A stretch of 52,673 nt of DNA, taken from contig CAJYVK010000156.1 of the NCBI GenBank assembly GCA_913778455.1, positions 1 to 52,673 on the forward strand, written 5' to 3'. This document shows positions 38,867 to 49,011 of this stretch, one piece after another. The notes under the pieces were generated by a model. The model did not search any database. It was not told where the DNA came from and saw only the letters and a list, made by a program, of their open reading frames with translations. Position 1 is the stretch's first letter; each line of letters opens with the position of its first letter. The position numbers and the translations under genes are program-made. Origin of the DNA: an uncultured Hymenobacter sp. (GTDB lineage: Bacteria; Bacteroidota; Bacteroidia; Cytophagales; Hymenobacteraceae).

Positions 38867-39706
38867 CTACAGCGGCGGCGCGGGACTGTTGGCCGTAACC
38901 TCACCGATAGTGGTAGTAGCCCGGCTGATGGCCTGCGCCGAGCTAGCGACAGCCTCGGTACCCGCGCTACCCGTGAGCCACTGGTACGACACGCCCGCCA
39001 GGGCTGCCCCCAGGAGCGGGGCCACCCAAAACAGCCACACCTGCTGCAACGCTGTGCCGCCCAAGATAAGCGCCGGTCCCAGCGAGCGGGCGGGGTTGAC
39101 GGAGGTATTGGTGACCGGGATGCTGAGCAAGTGAATCAGGGTAAGGCCCAGCCCAATGGCAATGGGGCCGAAGCCTTTGGCTGCCCGGGTATCGGTAGCG
39201 CCGAGGATGATGTAGAGAAACAGCATCGTGAGCACTACCTCAGTGAGAAAACAAGCTAGCAGTGAGTAGCCGCCGGGCGAGGCCACGCCGTAGCCGTTGG
39301 AAGCCAAGCCATTAGTAGCAATGCTGTAAGCTGGCGAGCCAGAGGCGATAGCGTAGAGCAGCCCGGCTCCGGCCAGGCCACCCAGCACTTGCGCCACCCA
39401 GTAGGGCAGCAGATTGCGCCCTGAAAAGCGCCCGCTCAGCCACAAGCCCAGGCTTACGGCGGGGTTGAAGTGACCGCCCGAAATGTGGCCGAACGCAAAC
39501 GCCATCGTGAGCACCGTGAGGCCAAAGGCCAACGATACCCCCAGCAAGCCAATGCCCACCTTGGGAAAACCCGCCGCCAGCACGGCGCTGCCGCAGCCAC
39601 CCAGCACGAGCCAGAAGGTACCAATAAACTCGACGGCCAGCCGGCGCGCCACGCTGGCCTGCACGGGGGCCGGCTCTACGGGTAAAAGAGGAGAAATAGT
39701 ACTCAT
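38867..39706 (-). CDS. aqpZ: Aquaporin (MIP family, AqpZ type)
   Basis: A 279-residue inner-membrane channel with six helices and two NPA loops: [11 protein letters not shown] (first half) and [11 protein letters not shown] (second half). The N-terminal [20 protein letters not shown] and the Arg after the second NPA are typical of water-selective AqpZ, not glycerol facilitators. The ATG at 39706 (MSTISPLLP) is used; farther upstream the frame contains a hairpin and cysteine-rich nonsense. The C-terminus has a 30-residue polar tail. Confidence 0.93.
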   Translation of the reverse strand: MSTISPLLPVEPAPVQASVARRLAVEFIGTFWLVLGGCGSAVLAAGFPKVGIGLLGVSLAFGLTVLTMAFAFGHISGGHFNPAVSLGLWLSGRFSGRNLLPYWVAQVLGGLAGAGLLYAIASGSPAYSIATNGLASNGYGVASPGGYSLLACFLTEVVLTMLFLYIILGATDTRAAKGFGPIAIGLGLTLIHLLSIPVTNTSVNPARSLGPALILGGTALQQVWLFWVAPLLGAALAGVSYQWLTGSAGTEAVASSAQAISRATTTIGEVTANSPAPPL

Positions 39707-39724
39707 ACAGGGTGGAAAAGGAAG

Positions 39725-39772
39725 AAGCCCCGCAGTGTTCCTGCTGCTGAACAGCGGGGAACTGCGGGGCTT
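39725..39772 (-). terminator. Hairpin terminator upstream of aqpZ
   Basis: AAGCCCCGCAGT and ACTGCGGGGCTT form a perfect 12-bp stem around 24 nt that can fold again. It lies past the small membrane protein gene and is followed on the minus strand by TCTTCCTTTTCC. Confidence 0.7.
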
Positions 39773-39845
39773 ATACGAAACCACACTTAAACGGACGAAT
39801 TCCCGCGTTGATTTAGTGCTTTTTACCGCGTCAATTTCCGACGAC

Positions 39846-40277
39846 TTAATGATGCAGCAGATGCCCGATACGGGCGCTGGCCAGCGTGAGTACGCCGCCC
39901 CAGAGCACGGCGCTCCAGAGCATGTGCAGCATGATGCGCTGGCGCGGCACGCCCAGCAGCGTAGCGATGACGGTGCCGCCAATGGGCGACAGCAGCACGG
40001 GCGTCAGAAACGCGATGCCGCCCATGCCGAAGCGCTTGAACACTTTGATGATGTTGCGCGAGCGCTTGGAAAAGACGGGAGCGCGGCGCAGCCGCCGCTG
40101 CATCTGCCGGTGGCGCACCCATATCCGGCCCACGCCGGAGATGATGAATACGCTCGTCATCATGCCCGCCACGGTGAGGCCCAGCGTGGGCCAGAAACCT
40201 AGCCCCATCGCGTTGCCAGCCAGCGGACCGGCCAAAAACTTGACGGTACTAAACAGGAAGACTGAAGCAAGCTTCAT
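39846..40277 (-). CDS. Small multi-pass membrane protein of unknown function
   Basis: A 143-residue protein from the ATG at 40277 ([20 protein letters not shown]). Three or four membrane segments are separated by a basic loop ([20 protein letters not shown]). [33 protein letters not shown] resembles a re-entrant loop of small membrane proteins near the DedA/small multidrug export families, but I cannot name the family with confidence. A start at 40358 is possible but adds a non-conserved leader. It is probably monocistronic. Confidence 0.7.
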   Translation of the reverse strand: MKLASVFLFSTVKFLAGPLAGNAMGLGFWPTLGLTVAGMMTSVFIISGVGRIWVRHRQMQRRLRRAPVFSKRSRNIIKVFKRFGMGGIAFLTPVLLSPIGGTVIATLLGVPRQRIMLHMLWSAVLWGGVLTLASARIGHLLHH

Positions 40278-40459
40278 GGCAAAGTGTAACACCAGCGCAG
40301 GAAAAGTGAAATTAGGTCGCAAACGCGCTACGCTTGCGGCGAATGACCTAGCAAACATACCCCGTTTCGGTCAAGGAGGTTCAGCCGCTCGCCGGTAGCG
40401 GGCGGCGACGGAGCCTGGCCGACAGCCTGCGGCTTACTGCTTCAACGACGGGCGGGCGG

Positions 40460-41161
40460 CTATATTTTGCTGCCGAAAGCCAAGTCACCAGCGTCGCCGA
40501 GACCGGGGACGATGTAGGCCTGGGCATTGAGCTTTTCATCAATAGCCGCCACCCAGAGCGAAGCCTCGGGAATTTCGCGCATCACGTAATCTACGCCCTC
40601 GGGCGAGGCAATGACGGCCGCGATGTGCACTTGGCGCGGGGTACCGAAGCGCAGCATGGCGCGGTAAGTTTGCACGAGGCTCTTGCCGGTGGCCAGCATG
40701 GGGTCGGCGAGGATGAGTACCCGCTCGTCGAGGCGCGGGGCGCTCAGGTAGTCGAGCTGCACCTGCACCTGGGCCGTGCCCTCGATGCGGTAAGCGGCGG
40801 CGAAAGCGCTGGGGCTTTGGTCGAAATAATTGAGGAAGCCCTGGTGAAACGGCAGGCCGGCCCGCAGCACGGTAGCCAGCACCGGGAAGTCGCGCAGCAG
40901 TTGGCTGGGCGCCTCGCCCAGCGGCGTGCGCACGGCCTGCGTGGTGTAGCTAAGCTGGGCGCTGATGCGAACGACGATAATCTCGCCCAGACGCTGCAAG
41001 TTGCGCCGAAACCGCAGGCTGTCCTTCTGAATATCGACGTCGCGCAGCTCGGCCAAAAAATGGTTGGCAATGCTGGGTTCGGCGCAGACCACGTGCAAGC
41101 GCTCGGGCGGGGCGGCGGGGGTTGTGGCCGTGGAGTCGGGGGTATTCAGAGGCGCATCCAT
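40460..41161 (-). CDS. upp: Uracil phosphoribosyltransferase
   Basis: Salvages uracil to UMP using PRPP. The 233-residue protein has the PRPP loop LILADPMLATGKSLVQTY, the flexible region VLRAGLPFHQGFLNYF and the C-terminal uracil-binding PGLGDAGDLAFG. Length is normal apart from an N-terminal tail of about 20 residues. The ATG at 41161 (MDAPLNTPDS) is chosen over the one at 41173. It overlaps the end of the upstream acetyltransferase-like gene by 16 bp on the same strand, so the two are coupled. pyrD in the same window supplies the de novo route to the same product. Confidence 0.94.
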   Translation of the reverse strand: MDAPLNTPDSTATTPAAPPERLHVVCAEPSIANHFLAELRDVDIQKDSLRFRRNLQRLGEIIVVRISAQLSYTTQAVRTPLGEAPSQLLRDFPVLATVLRAGLPFHQGFLNYFDQSPSAFAAAYRIEGTAQVQVQLDYLSAPRLDERVLILADPMLATGKSLVQTYRAMLRFGTPRQVHIAAVIASPEGVDYVMREIPEASLWVAAIDEKLNAQAYIVPGLGDAGDLAFGSKI

Positions 41162-42087
41162 AATGAAAACCAAGTTTTTCGGGTAAAAGCCAGCGTCAGA
41201 TAGGTGACAGGTCGCGCCCCGAAGTTCGCGAAGAAACGCCCAATACCGGGCAGGTTACCACCTTCAAAATCCAGTAGCTGCCCCGGCTGCCCGGCGTGGC
41301 GACGCACGGTATCGTCGAGCAGCAGCAGGGGGGCCCCGGCGGCCCGCCCCGCCGCCGAGGCAGCCGCAAATAAGTAAATCAGCCCGCCCGCGTGCCGAAT
41401 AAACAACGCTCCTGCCAGTAGCTCGCCAGTGACGGGGTGGCGCACCTGCCGCAGCTCGGCCACGCCCTGCGCCTGGGCGGCGGCGTACAGCCGGCGCAGA
41501 GGGGCATACTGGCCAGGGCGCAGGCCGGTGTAGGCACTGCCTCTGTACGTTAGAAAAAGCCGGATGAGCTCGTCCAGGCTCGCACCCTCGCTCACGCGTA
41601 GCGGCTGGGGCAGGGCGTCGTTTTTGCGCAGGCGGCGGCGGTAGTCGGCGGCGTAAGCCTGACGCAGCGCGGCGGCGGGCGACGTCAGGTCGAGTAGATA
41701 AGTCCGGCGCTCGCCGAGTACAAAGCCAGGCGGCAAAGCGGCGGCCGCACCGGGAGCTACTTGCTGGTACAGGCGGCTTACGTGGCTTTGTGCCACGGCC
41801 AAGTAGTCGGCCAGCTGCCGATGCTGGCTGGCCGGCGTAAGCACCAGCCCGAGCTGCTGGGTAAAGAGCGGCTGATAAGCTACGCGCCCCCAGAGCCGCC
41901 GCTTGGTCGGCAGCGGCAACAGTGAGCGGTATTCGCCGCCCGGCCCCAGCTCCACGACGGCATCCCAGCGACGGGCCGTAGCGGCCAGCCACCACGCCGC
42001 CACGTAGGGTAACGCGCCGGGGCTGGCCGCCACGCAGGCCGCCCAGCGGGCAAGGTCGAGGTCGGTAAAGCGGAGCAGGCGAAGCAC
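41146..42087 (-). CDS. GNAT/FemAB-like acyltransferase-fold protein
   Basis: A 313-residue cytosolic protein that resembles the GNAT-type (BioF2/FemAB-like) domain found in cell-wall and exopolysaccharide gene sets. Recognisable parts are YRRRLRKNDALP, TYRGSAYTGLRPGQYAPLRRLYAAA, the beta segment ELLAGALFIRHAGGLIYLFAAAS and the end FEGGNLPGIGRFFANFGARPVTYLTL. The substrate is unknown. A GTG at 42087 (VLRLLRFTDLDLARW) is the best start; upstream the frame overlaps the promoter of the divergent barrel gene. It overlaps upp by 16 bp. Confidence 0.75.
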   Translation of the reverse strand: MLRLLRFTDLDLARWAACVAASPGALPYVAAWWLAATARRWDAVVELGPGGEYRSLLPLPTKRRLWGRVAYQPLFTQQLGLVLTPASQHRQLADYLAVAQSHVSRLYQQVAPGAAAALPPGFVLGERRTYLLDLTSPAAALRQAYAADYRRRLRKNDALPQPLRVSEGASLDELIRLFLTYRGSAYTGLRPGQYAPLRRLYAAAQAQGVAELRQVRHPVTGELLAGALFIRHAGGLIYLFAAASAAGRAAGAPLLLLDDTVRRHAGQPGQLLDFEGGNLPGIGRFFANFGARPVTYLTLAFTRKTWFSLWMRL

Positions 42088-42161
42088 GGCGGGCGAGGGG
42101 GCCGGATGGGCGGGCCGGAGCCAAAGGTCGGGGTGAAAAGGCGGGGCCGCAGCGGCCGACG

Positions 42162-42169
42162 TAAATTTG
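42162..42169 (+). promoter_or_regulatory. Probable -7 element of the RemB-like gene
   Basis: TAAATTTG matches TAnnTTTG and lies 35 bp before the ATG. No clear TTG at -33. Confidence 0.5.
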
Positions 42170-42204
42170 CCCTGCCTGCCCCCTATCGGGTAGTTTTTTG
42201 GTTG

Positions 42205-44169
42205 ATGAAATACTACCTGTCTTCGCTGTTTCTGGTGCTGGGCGGCCCACTCGCGGCCCAAACCACGCCGCCCGCCTCGCCCCCGTCGCCGGGCGCCAAC
42301 TGGTACATCTTCAATCAGCCCCTGCCCGAAAATTCGCAGGCTGACAAGCCCGAAGACAAAGGTGCCCGGCCGCTCAAACAAGACCGCCCCATCTCAGCGG
42401 ATCCGCCCCGGCCGGCGGCCAGCGCTCAGCCGGTAGCACCGCGCCCCGGTCGCCGGGCCACCGCGCCCTACCAAGGCCCGCTCTACGTCCCGCTCGACCC
42501 CAACACCTACCGGCTGCTCGACCGCTACGCCATCAAGTACGGCCCCGACTCGCTGCAAGACCCGCACACCAGCACGCGGCCCTACACCCGCTCGGCAGCG
42601 GCGCACCTGGGCGAGCGGATGCTCGACAACCCAGCCGGCTTCTCGGCGGCCGACCAGTTCAACGCGCAGTACCTGGCCAAGGACAACTGGATGTTCTCCA
42701 CGCTCGGCGATAGCCTCAACCAGAGCCAGCGACCGTTTCTCAAGTATTTCTACCGCGACCAGACCGACCTTTACCACGTTCAAACCAAGGACTTTTCGTT
42801 TCGCATCAACCCCGTGCTGCTGCTGCAAGCCGGCAAGGATGGCGGCGAGAACAGCCTGAGCGGCCTGCGCTACGTGAATACCCGCGGGGCGACTTTCGAA
42901 GGGCTCATCGACCAGCGGCTAGGTTTCTACGGCTTTTTTACGGATAACCAGGAGGCGGTACCGGGCTGGGTGCAGCAACGCATCGTGCGCGACAGCGAGT
43001 CGGGCGCGCCGGTAGCCCCGCACGAGGGCTACACCAAGTTTTTCAAGACCCAGGGCGGCAGCGCTTACGACTTTTTCACGGCGCGGGGCGGCATTACCTA
43101 CGCGGCGACCAAGCACATCAACGTGCAGCTGGCCCACGACCGGAACTTTATCGGCAATGGCTACCGCTCGCTCATTCTCAGCGACTACAGTACGCCGTAT
43201 TTCTTTCTGAAGCTCAATACCCGCGTCTGGAAATTCAACTACCAGAATCTCTTCGCCGAGCTTACTGCCAACCGCACCAACCGCGACACGCTGTACAGCA
43301 AGAAGTACCTGGCGCTGCACCACCTGAGCTTCGACGTTACGAACAACTTCAACATCGGCGTATTCGAGTCGGAAGTGGCCGGACGCCGGGGCACGGGCCT
43401 GGAGCTGCAATACCTGAACCCCGTCATTTTCTACCGCGCCATCGAGCAGCAGCTTGGCTCGGAAGATAATGCCTTGCTGGGCCTGGACTTTAAGTGGAAT
43501 ATCAAGCACCGCGCCCAGCTCTACGGCCAGTTGGTACTCGACGAGTTCCGGTTGAGCGAGATCCGCTCGGGCAACGGCTGGTGGGCCAATAAGCAGGCCA
43601 TTCAGCTGGGCGGTAAGTACCTGGACGTAGCCGGCGTACGCAACCTCGACTTGCAGGTAGAATACAACTACATCCGCCCCTTCACTTACCAGCACGAGAG
43701 CTCTTTCACCGATTATCAGCACTACCAGCAGCCCCTCGCCCACCCCATGGGGGCCAACGTGTCGGAAATCATCGGCATCCTGAGCTACCAGCCGCTGCCT
43801 CGCCTGAGCGTGGTGGGCAAAGCTTTTTATTCGGTACAGGGCCTCGATGCGCTACCCACCACCGCTACGGCCTTCAACAACAACGGGGGCAACGTCCTGC
43901 TTTCCTACAACCGCCGTGCCCCCTCGACCTCGGGCGGCATCGACGCCGACCACGGCTACCGCGTGGGCAACGGCGACAAAAACCGCTTGTTTCATCTCGA
44001 CCTCACGGGCACCTACCAGCCGCGCCTCAATTTCTTTATTGATGCCTCGCTCATTGCCCGCCACCAGAATCTGGACCAGCCTACTTATTATGGGACGGTG
44101 TCGGGCACCGAGGTTTACGGCTCGCTGGCCCTGCGCTGGAACATCGCCCAGCGCCTGCACGAGTTCTAG
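42205..44169 (+). CDS. Outer-membrane beta-barrel protein, RemB/Wzi-like
   Basis: A 654-residue exported protein. The signal peptide MKYYLSSLFLVLGGPLAAQ is followed by a Pro-rich stretch of about 100 residues and then a long beta-rich domain with many alternating hydrophobic strands ending in LALRWNIAQRLHEF, a plausible terminal barrel strand. Segments such as LNPVIFYRAIEQQLGSEDNA and GLDFKWNIKHRAQLYGQLVL resemble the Bacteroidota RemB (gliding motility) and Wzi-like capsule-assembly barrels. Assignment to RemB is by resemblance; no gld/spr genes are near. Its TAG stop is directly followed by copy 4 of the dispersed element. Confidence 0.65.
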   Translation: MKYYLSSLFLVLGGPLAAQTTPPASPPSPGANWYIFNQPLPENSQADKPEDKGARPLKQDRPISADPPRPAASAQPVAPRPGRRATAPYQGPLYVPLDPNTYRLLDRYAIKYGPDSLQDPHTSTRPYTRSAAAHLGERMLDNPAGFSAADQFNAQYLAKDNWMFSTLGDSLNQSQRPFLKYFYRDQTDLYHVQTKDFSFRINPVLLLQAGKDGGENSLSGLRYVNTRGATFEGLIDQRLGFYGFFTDNQEAVPGWVQQRIVRDSESGAPVAPHEGYTKFFKTQGGSAYDFFTARGGITYAATKHINVQLAHDRNFIGNGYRSLILSDYSTPYFFLKLNTRVWKFNYQNLFAELTANRTNRDTLYSKKYLALHHLSFDVTNNFNIGVFESEVAGRRGTGLELQYLNPVIFYRAIEQQLGSEDNALLGLDFKWNIKHRAQLYGQLVLDEFRLSEIRSGNGWWANKQAIQLGGKYLDVAGVRNLDLQVEYNYIRPFTYQHESSFTDYQHYQQPLAHPMGANVSEIIGILSYQPLPRLSVVGKAFYSVQGLDALPTTATAFNNNGGNVLLSYNRRAPSTSGGIDADHGYRVGNGDKNRLFHLDLTGTYQPRLNFFIDASLIARHQNLDQPTYYGTVSGTEVYGSLALRWNIAQRLHEF

Positions 44170-44227
44170 ACCGCGGATTTAACGGATTTCGGGGATGCGC
44201 CCGCTGGCCTGCGGCGGACGGCTGTTT
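44170..44227 (+). repeat. Dispersed ACCGCAGATTTAAC element, copy 4
   Basis: ACCGCGGATTTAACGG, then directly GATTTCGGGGATGCGCCCGCT and a GGCCTGCGGCGG end. Compared with copies 1-3 it lacks exactly one 9-nt GATTTAACG unit. It starts on the first base after the upstream stop codon, and the preceding CTAG is shared with copies 1 and 3. The rest of the gap to 44397 (about 170 bp) shows nothing I can name. Confidence 0.85.
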
Positions 44228-44397
44228 GGTTGATTATGGTCACTGTTGTTTTTGCAGAGCTTGCCTGTAAGTAGTCGGGGTGCCAGCCCGCACCGGTGCC
44301 TGGGTTGGTCGCAAACCAACGCGGCGCGGGTCTGAACGTAAGGGAGGCAGGGGGCCGGGTGGCCCGCCGCTCTTTCGCCTTACACCTTATCTGTACC

Positions 44398-44802
44398 ATG
44401 CTCGCTCTCAAACGCATCGTCACCGTCGTTGTGATGGTTTACTTGCTCATCGCCCTCCTGTTTCTGCTGTTTCCGGCGCTTCGTGTTTCCATTTCCGGCA
44501 TGGCTGGCAACGGGGCACCTGGCCCCTACCAGGAGCGCGACTTTTTTATGGCGCTCTGCTGGGTGGGCGTCGTGGTGCTAGGTTTGCACCTCGTTACCGA
44601 AAACCTGGATAGTGCGCTGCTGCGCCGCACTGCCACCCAGCAAGACAACCGCATCAACGAACTGAAAGCCAAGCTATACGACGTACAGCAGCCCGTAGGC
44701 CGGCCCGTTGCCGCCACGACCGATGAGGCTGCCGTAGCGTACCCCACCGCCGCCGAGGCGCACCGCGCCGCCGGGCCGCCGGCTACCCCTCCCACCTACT
44801 AA
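44398..44802 (+). CDS. Small two-helix membrane protein
   Basis: A 134-residue protein with two membrane segments (VTVVVMVYLLIALLFLLFPA and FFMALCWVGVVVLGLHLV) and a polar C-terminal tail with a short coiled coil (TQQDNRINELKAKLYDV) and Pro/Ala-rich end. I recognise no family. It ends 9 bp before the gmhA start on the same strand, so the two are likely co-transcribed, though no functional link is evident. The ATG at 44398 places the first helix at the N-terminus. Confidence 0.7.
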   Translation: MLALKRIVTVVVMVYLLIALLFLLFPALRVSISGMAGNGAPGPYQERDFFMALCWVGVVVLGLHLVTENLDSALLRRTATQQDNRINELKAKLYDVQQPVGRPVAATTDEAAVAYPTAAEAHRAAGPPATPPTY

Positions 44803-44811
44803 TATTTTCGC

Positions 44812-45393
44812 TTGCACCTTCCCGACCTCATCCGCGCCGAGCTGACCGAAGCCCGCTCCGTCCTCGACCAGTTTTTGGCCGACGATACCAACCTCGCCCG
44901 CATTGCCCAGGCCGCCGAGCTAGTGGCCGCTAGCCTCAACAACGGCGGGAAAGTCCTGACCTGCGGCAACGGTGGCAGCCTGTGCGATGCCCAACATTTC
45001 GCCGAGGAGCTCAGCGGACGCTACCGGCAAGACCGCCGCGCCCTGGCTGCTATTGCGCTCACCGAAGCCTCGCACATGACCTGCGTGGCCAACGATTTCG
45101 GCTTTGAGTACGTGTTCAGCCGCTTTGTCGAGGCGCTCGGCCGGCCCGGCGATGTACTGCTGGCCATCAGCACCAGCGGCAACTCGCCCAACATTCTACG
45201 GGCCGCCGAGGCTGCCCGCGTCGCCGGCCTGAAAATAGTCGCCCTCACCGGCAAGGATGGCGGCCAGCTGGCCCACCATTGCGATGTAGAAATTCGGGTG
45301 CCCCATTTCGGCTTCGCCGACCGCATTCAAGAGGTGCACATCAAAGCCATTCACATAATGATTATGCTGATTGAGAAGCTGGTGGCTGCCTAA
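44812..45393 (+). CDS. gmhA: Phosphoheptose isomerase
   Basis: Converts sedoheptulose 7-phosphate to D-glycero-D-manno-heptose 7-phosphate, the first step to ADP-heptose. The 193-residue SIS-domain enzyme shows [27 protein letters not shown], the phosphate-binding segment STSGNSPN, and the C-terminal [11 protein letters not shown] with active-site Glu and His residues. The start is TTG at 44812, giving [11 protein letters not shown], which aligns with the usual N-terminus; I see no better ATG. It acts in the same pathway as hldD at 28313. Confidence 0.92.
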   Translation: MHLPDLIRAELTEARSVLDQFLADDTNLARIAQAAELVAASLNNGGKVLTCGNGGSLCDAQHFAEELSGRYRQDRRALAAIALTEASHMTCVANDFGFEYVFSRFVEALGRPGDVLLAISTSGNSPNILRAAEAARVAGLKIVALTGKDGGQLAHHCDVEIRVPHFGFADRIQEVHIKAIHIMIMLIEKLVAA

Positions 45394-45416
45394 AGGTGTG
45401 CTAACTGCTTCTTAAG

Positions 45417-45522
45417 CGTCACGCTGTTCTAGCCGAAAAACCTTGTTTGCCCCGTTGGAATTGCCGTTTCAATGAGGCATGCAAGGTTTTTCGGCTAGAA
45501 CAGCGTGACGTTCTTTTTGTGG
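45417..45522 (+). terminator. Hairpin with perfect 29-bp arms between gmhA and comM
   Basis: Left arm 45417-45445 and right arm 45482-45510 are exact inverse complements over 29 bp, with a 36-nt loop. Right of the stem comes TTCTTTTTG, so it can act as an intrinsic terminator for gmhA. The length and perfection are far beyond need, see findings. Confidence 0.85.
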
Positions 45523-45568
45523 CCAGGCTGGCGTTTCTTTGCTGGAATAATTTAGTATACCGCGACAT

Positions 45569-47107
<1,539 letters not shown>

Positions 47108-47144
47108 CTTTGCCCCACGCTCGCGGTATTGCCGAGCTTTCCCG

Positions 47145-48173
47145 ATGTACAAGTCCGTTGTTAAGCCCCTGCTGTTTAAGCTCGATGCCGAGCGTGCGCA
47201 CCACTTTGTTTTCGACAACCTGAAGCGGGCGGCCCGCGTGCCGGGCGCGGCCGCCACGCTACGTGGCCTCTACGACTACCAGCACCCCAGCCTGGAGCGG
47301 GAAGTATTCGGGCTTAAGTTTCGCAATCCCGTGGGGCTAGCGGCCGGCCTGGACAAGAACGCCGTGCTGACCGACGAACTAGCCAGCCTGGGCTTTGGCT
47401 TCGTCGAAATCGGGACGGTGACGCCCCGCCCCCAGCCCGGCAACCCGGCCCCGCGTCTGTTCCGCCTGCCGCAAGACGAGGCGCTGCTCAACCGCATGGG
47501 CTTCAACAACGACGGGGCGGCGGCCGTAGCCGCTCGCCTGCGGGCACGCCACAACCGGCAGCTCATCATCGGCGGCAACATTGGCAAGAATAAGGATACG
47601 CCCAATGAGCAGGCCGGCGACGACTACGTAGCCGCCTTTGAGGCGCTGGCTGAGGTGGTCGATTACTTCGTAGTGAACGTGAGCTCACCCAACACGCCGG
47701 GCCTGCGCGAGCTACAAGATAAGAAGCCGCTCATCAGCCTCTTGCAGCAAGTGCAGGCCCGCAACCAGGCCCGCAACCAGCCCCGCCCGCTGCTGCTCAA
47801 GATTGCGCCCGACCTCACCGACGCTCAGCTCGACGACATCCTGGAAATAGCCCGCGAAACCCAGCTCAGCGGCCTCGTGGCGACCAATACGACCATCAGC
47901 CGGGCCGGACTGGCTACGCCCGCTGGCCAGGTAGCCAGCTACGGGGCGGGCGGCCTCAGCGGGCGACCCCTGCGGGCGCGGGCCACCGAGGTCATCGCTT
48001 ATCTGCACCGGCGCAGCCAGGGCGCGTTGCCCATTATCGGCGCAGGCGGTATTCATTCGGCCGCCGATGCGCTCGAAAAGCTCGCCGCCGGGGCCACGCT
48101 GGTGCAGCTCTACACGGGTTTTGTGTACGAGGGGCCAGCGCTGATCAAGCAAATAAACCAGGCACTAACCTAG
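47145..48173 (+). CDS. pyrD: Dihydroorotate dehydrogenase (quinone), class 2
   Basis: Membrane-associated flavoenzyme that oxidises dihydroorotate to orotate with quinone in pyrimidine synthesis. The 342-residue length and N-terminal segment MYKSVVKPLLFKLDAERAHH are class 2 features. FRNPVGLAAGLDKN, FVEIGTVTPRPQPGNPAPRLFRL, NRMGFNN, NVSSPNTPGLRELQ with catalytic Ser, and GAGGIHSAADALEKL all fit. The ATG at 47145 is chosen. The stop codon overlaps the stop of the convergent gene in the shared sequence CTAG. Confidence 0.96.
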   Translation: MYKSVVKPLLFKLDAERAHHFVFDNLKRAARVPGAAATLRGLYDYQHPSLEREVFGLKFRNPVGLAAGLDKNAVLTDELASLGFGFVEIGTVTPRPQPGNPAPRLFRLPQDEALLNRMGFNNDGAAAVAARLRARHNRQLIIGGNIGKNKDTPNEQAGDDYVAAFEALAEVVDYFVVNVSSPNTPGLRELQDKKPLISLLQQVQARNQARNQPRPLLLKIAPDLTDAQLDDILEIARETQLSGLVATNTTISRAGLATPAGQVASYGAGGLSGRPLRARATEVIAYLHRRSQGALPIIGAGGIHSAADALEKLAAGATLVQLYTGFVYEGPALIKQINQALT

Positions 48174-48874
48174 TCCCCTGCCAGGGCCGGGGTACTCACC
48201 GCCGACCGCCCCCGGCCCAGGTAGTGACGCTGGCACCACAGCAGGTAAGGCACCCCCAACAGGGTAGGCCAGAGGAAATTCCAGGGCCAGGGAATGAAAT
48301 GTAGGCTCGTAGCTGAAAAAGCCGATACGGCGGCGATGTACGCCCCGACAAACCCCGAGATGTGGTTGCGCAGCCATTGCTCTGGCCGAATCGGCGCCTG
48401 GGGGCGATAGCTCCACAGCTGGCTCCCCGCCCGCACTACTCCCGCCAGCCCAAATACCATCGCTGGCACGATACCGTGCTGCCAGCCGTACCAGCCAAAA
48501 AAGCTGAATATCGGCAGCCCCAGGCCGGCCATCAGCCAGTCTATCAGGGCGGGCCGCTGGCCCTGACCTAGCTTTTTCAGGGCTAAGGCTCGGTAGCCGA
48601 ATAAGGCCAGATACAAACTGAATACACCGGTAATCAGCAAGAAGAGTAGAATTACTGCTCGGCCCGGGGCTACCTGGCCGCCCAACAGCTGCCCACCAGC
48701 TACGACTATCGACGTAAGTCCCGCTACCATCATTGCCCAGAAGAAAACCAGGCCCCAGCGCCGATGGGCAGTGCCGCCCTTGCGCACGGCCAAGGCTACC
48801 GGCGCTACGAAAAAACCAAGGAAGCCCGCCGCAATGTGCAGGTAGCGAGTGTACTGAAGCAAGGTAGCGAGCAT
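48170..48874 (-). CDS. Multi-pass membrane protein (DUF2306-like)
   Basis: A 234-residue inner-membrane protein with about seven hydrophobic helices. The first helix carries HIAAGFLGFFVAPVAL and a following RKGGTAHRRWGLVFFWAM, and a later section HGIVPAMVFG and RNHISGFVGAYIAAVSAF. This His/Arg pattern resembles DUF2306-type proteins seen widely in Bacteroidota, of unknown function. The assignment is tentative. The gene is convergent with pyrD, stops overlapping by 4 bp in CTAG. No signal for its promoter. Confidence 0.7.
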   Translation of the reverse strand: MLATLLQYTRYLHIAAGFLGFFVAPVALAVRKGGTAHRRWGLVFFWAMMVAGLTSIVVAGGQLLGGQVAPGRAVILLFLLITGVFSLYLALFGYRALALKKLGQGQRPALIDWLMAGLGLPIFSFFGWYGWQHGIVPAMVFGLAGVVRAGSQLWSYRPQAPIRPEQWLRNHISGFVGAYIAAVSAFSATSLHFIPWPWNFLWPTLLGVPYLLWCQRHYLGRGRSAVSTPALAGD

Positions 48875-49011
48875 AGCGAAGGCCGCCGCCCGGTATGTCT
48901 GTGGGCGACGTGGCTCAAAAGTGGCGCGGCCAGGCGTAGTTTTTTTAGCTAAGTCGCCGAAGCGTAAAAGGGTCGGGCCAAAATGTCATGGTTCACTACC
49001 GAAGCGTAAAC

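Noticed and set aside
39707..39982. N-terminal extension of the aquaporin frame
   Set aside because: Crosses a terminator hairpin and is rich in Cys and Ser with no MIP similarity; ATG at 39706 is natural.
45417..45510. Insertion sequence ends
   Set aside because: Only 36 bp lie between the 29-bp arms, with no coding capacity and no flanking duplication; treated as hairpin.
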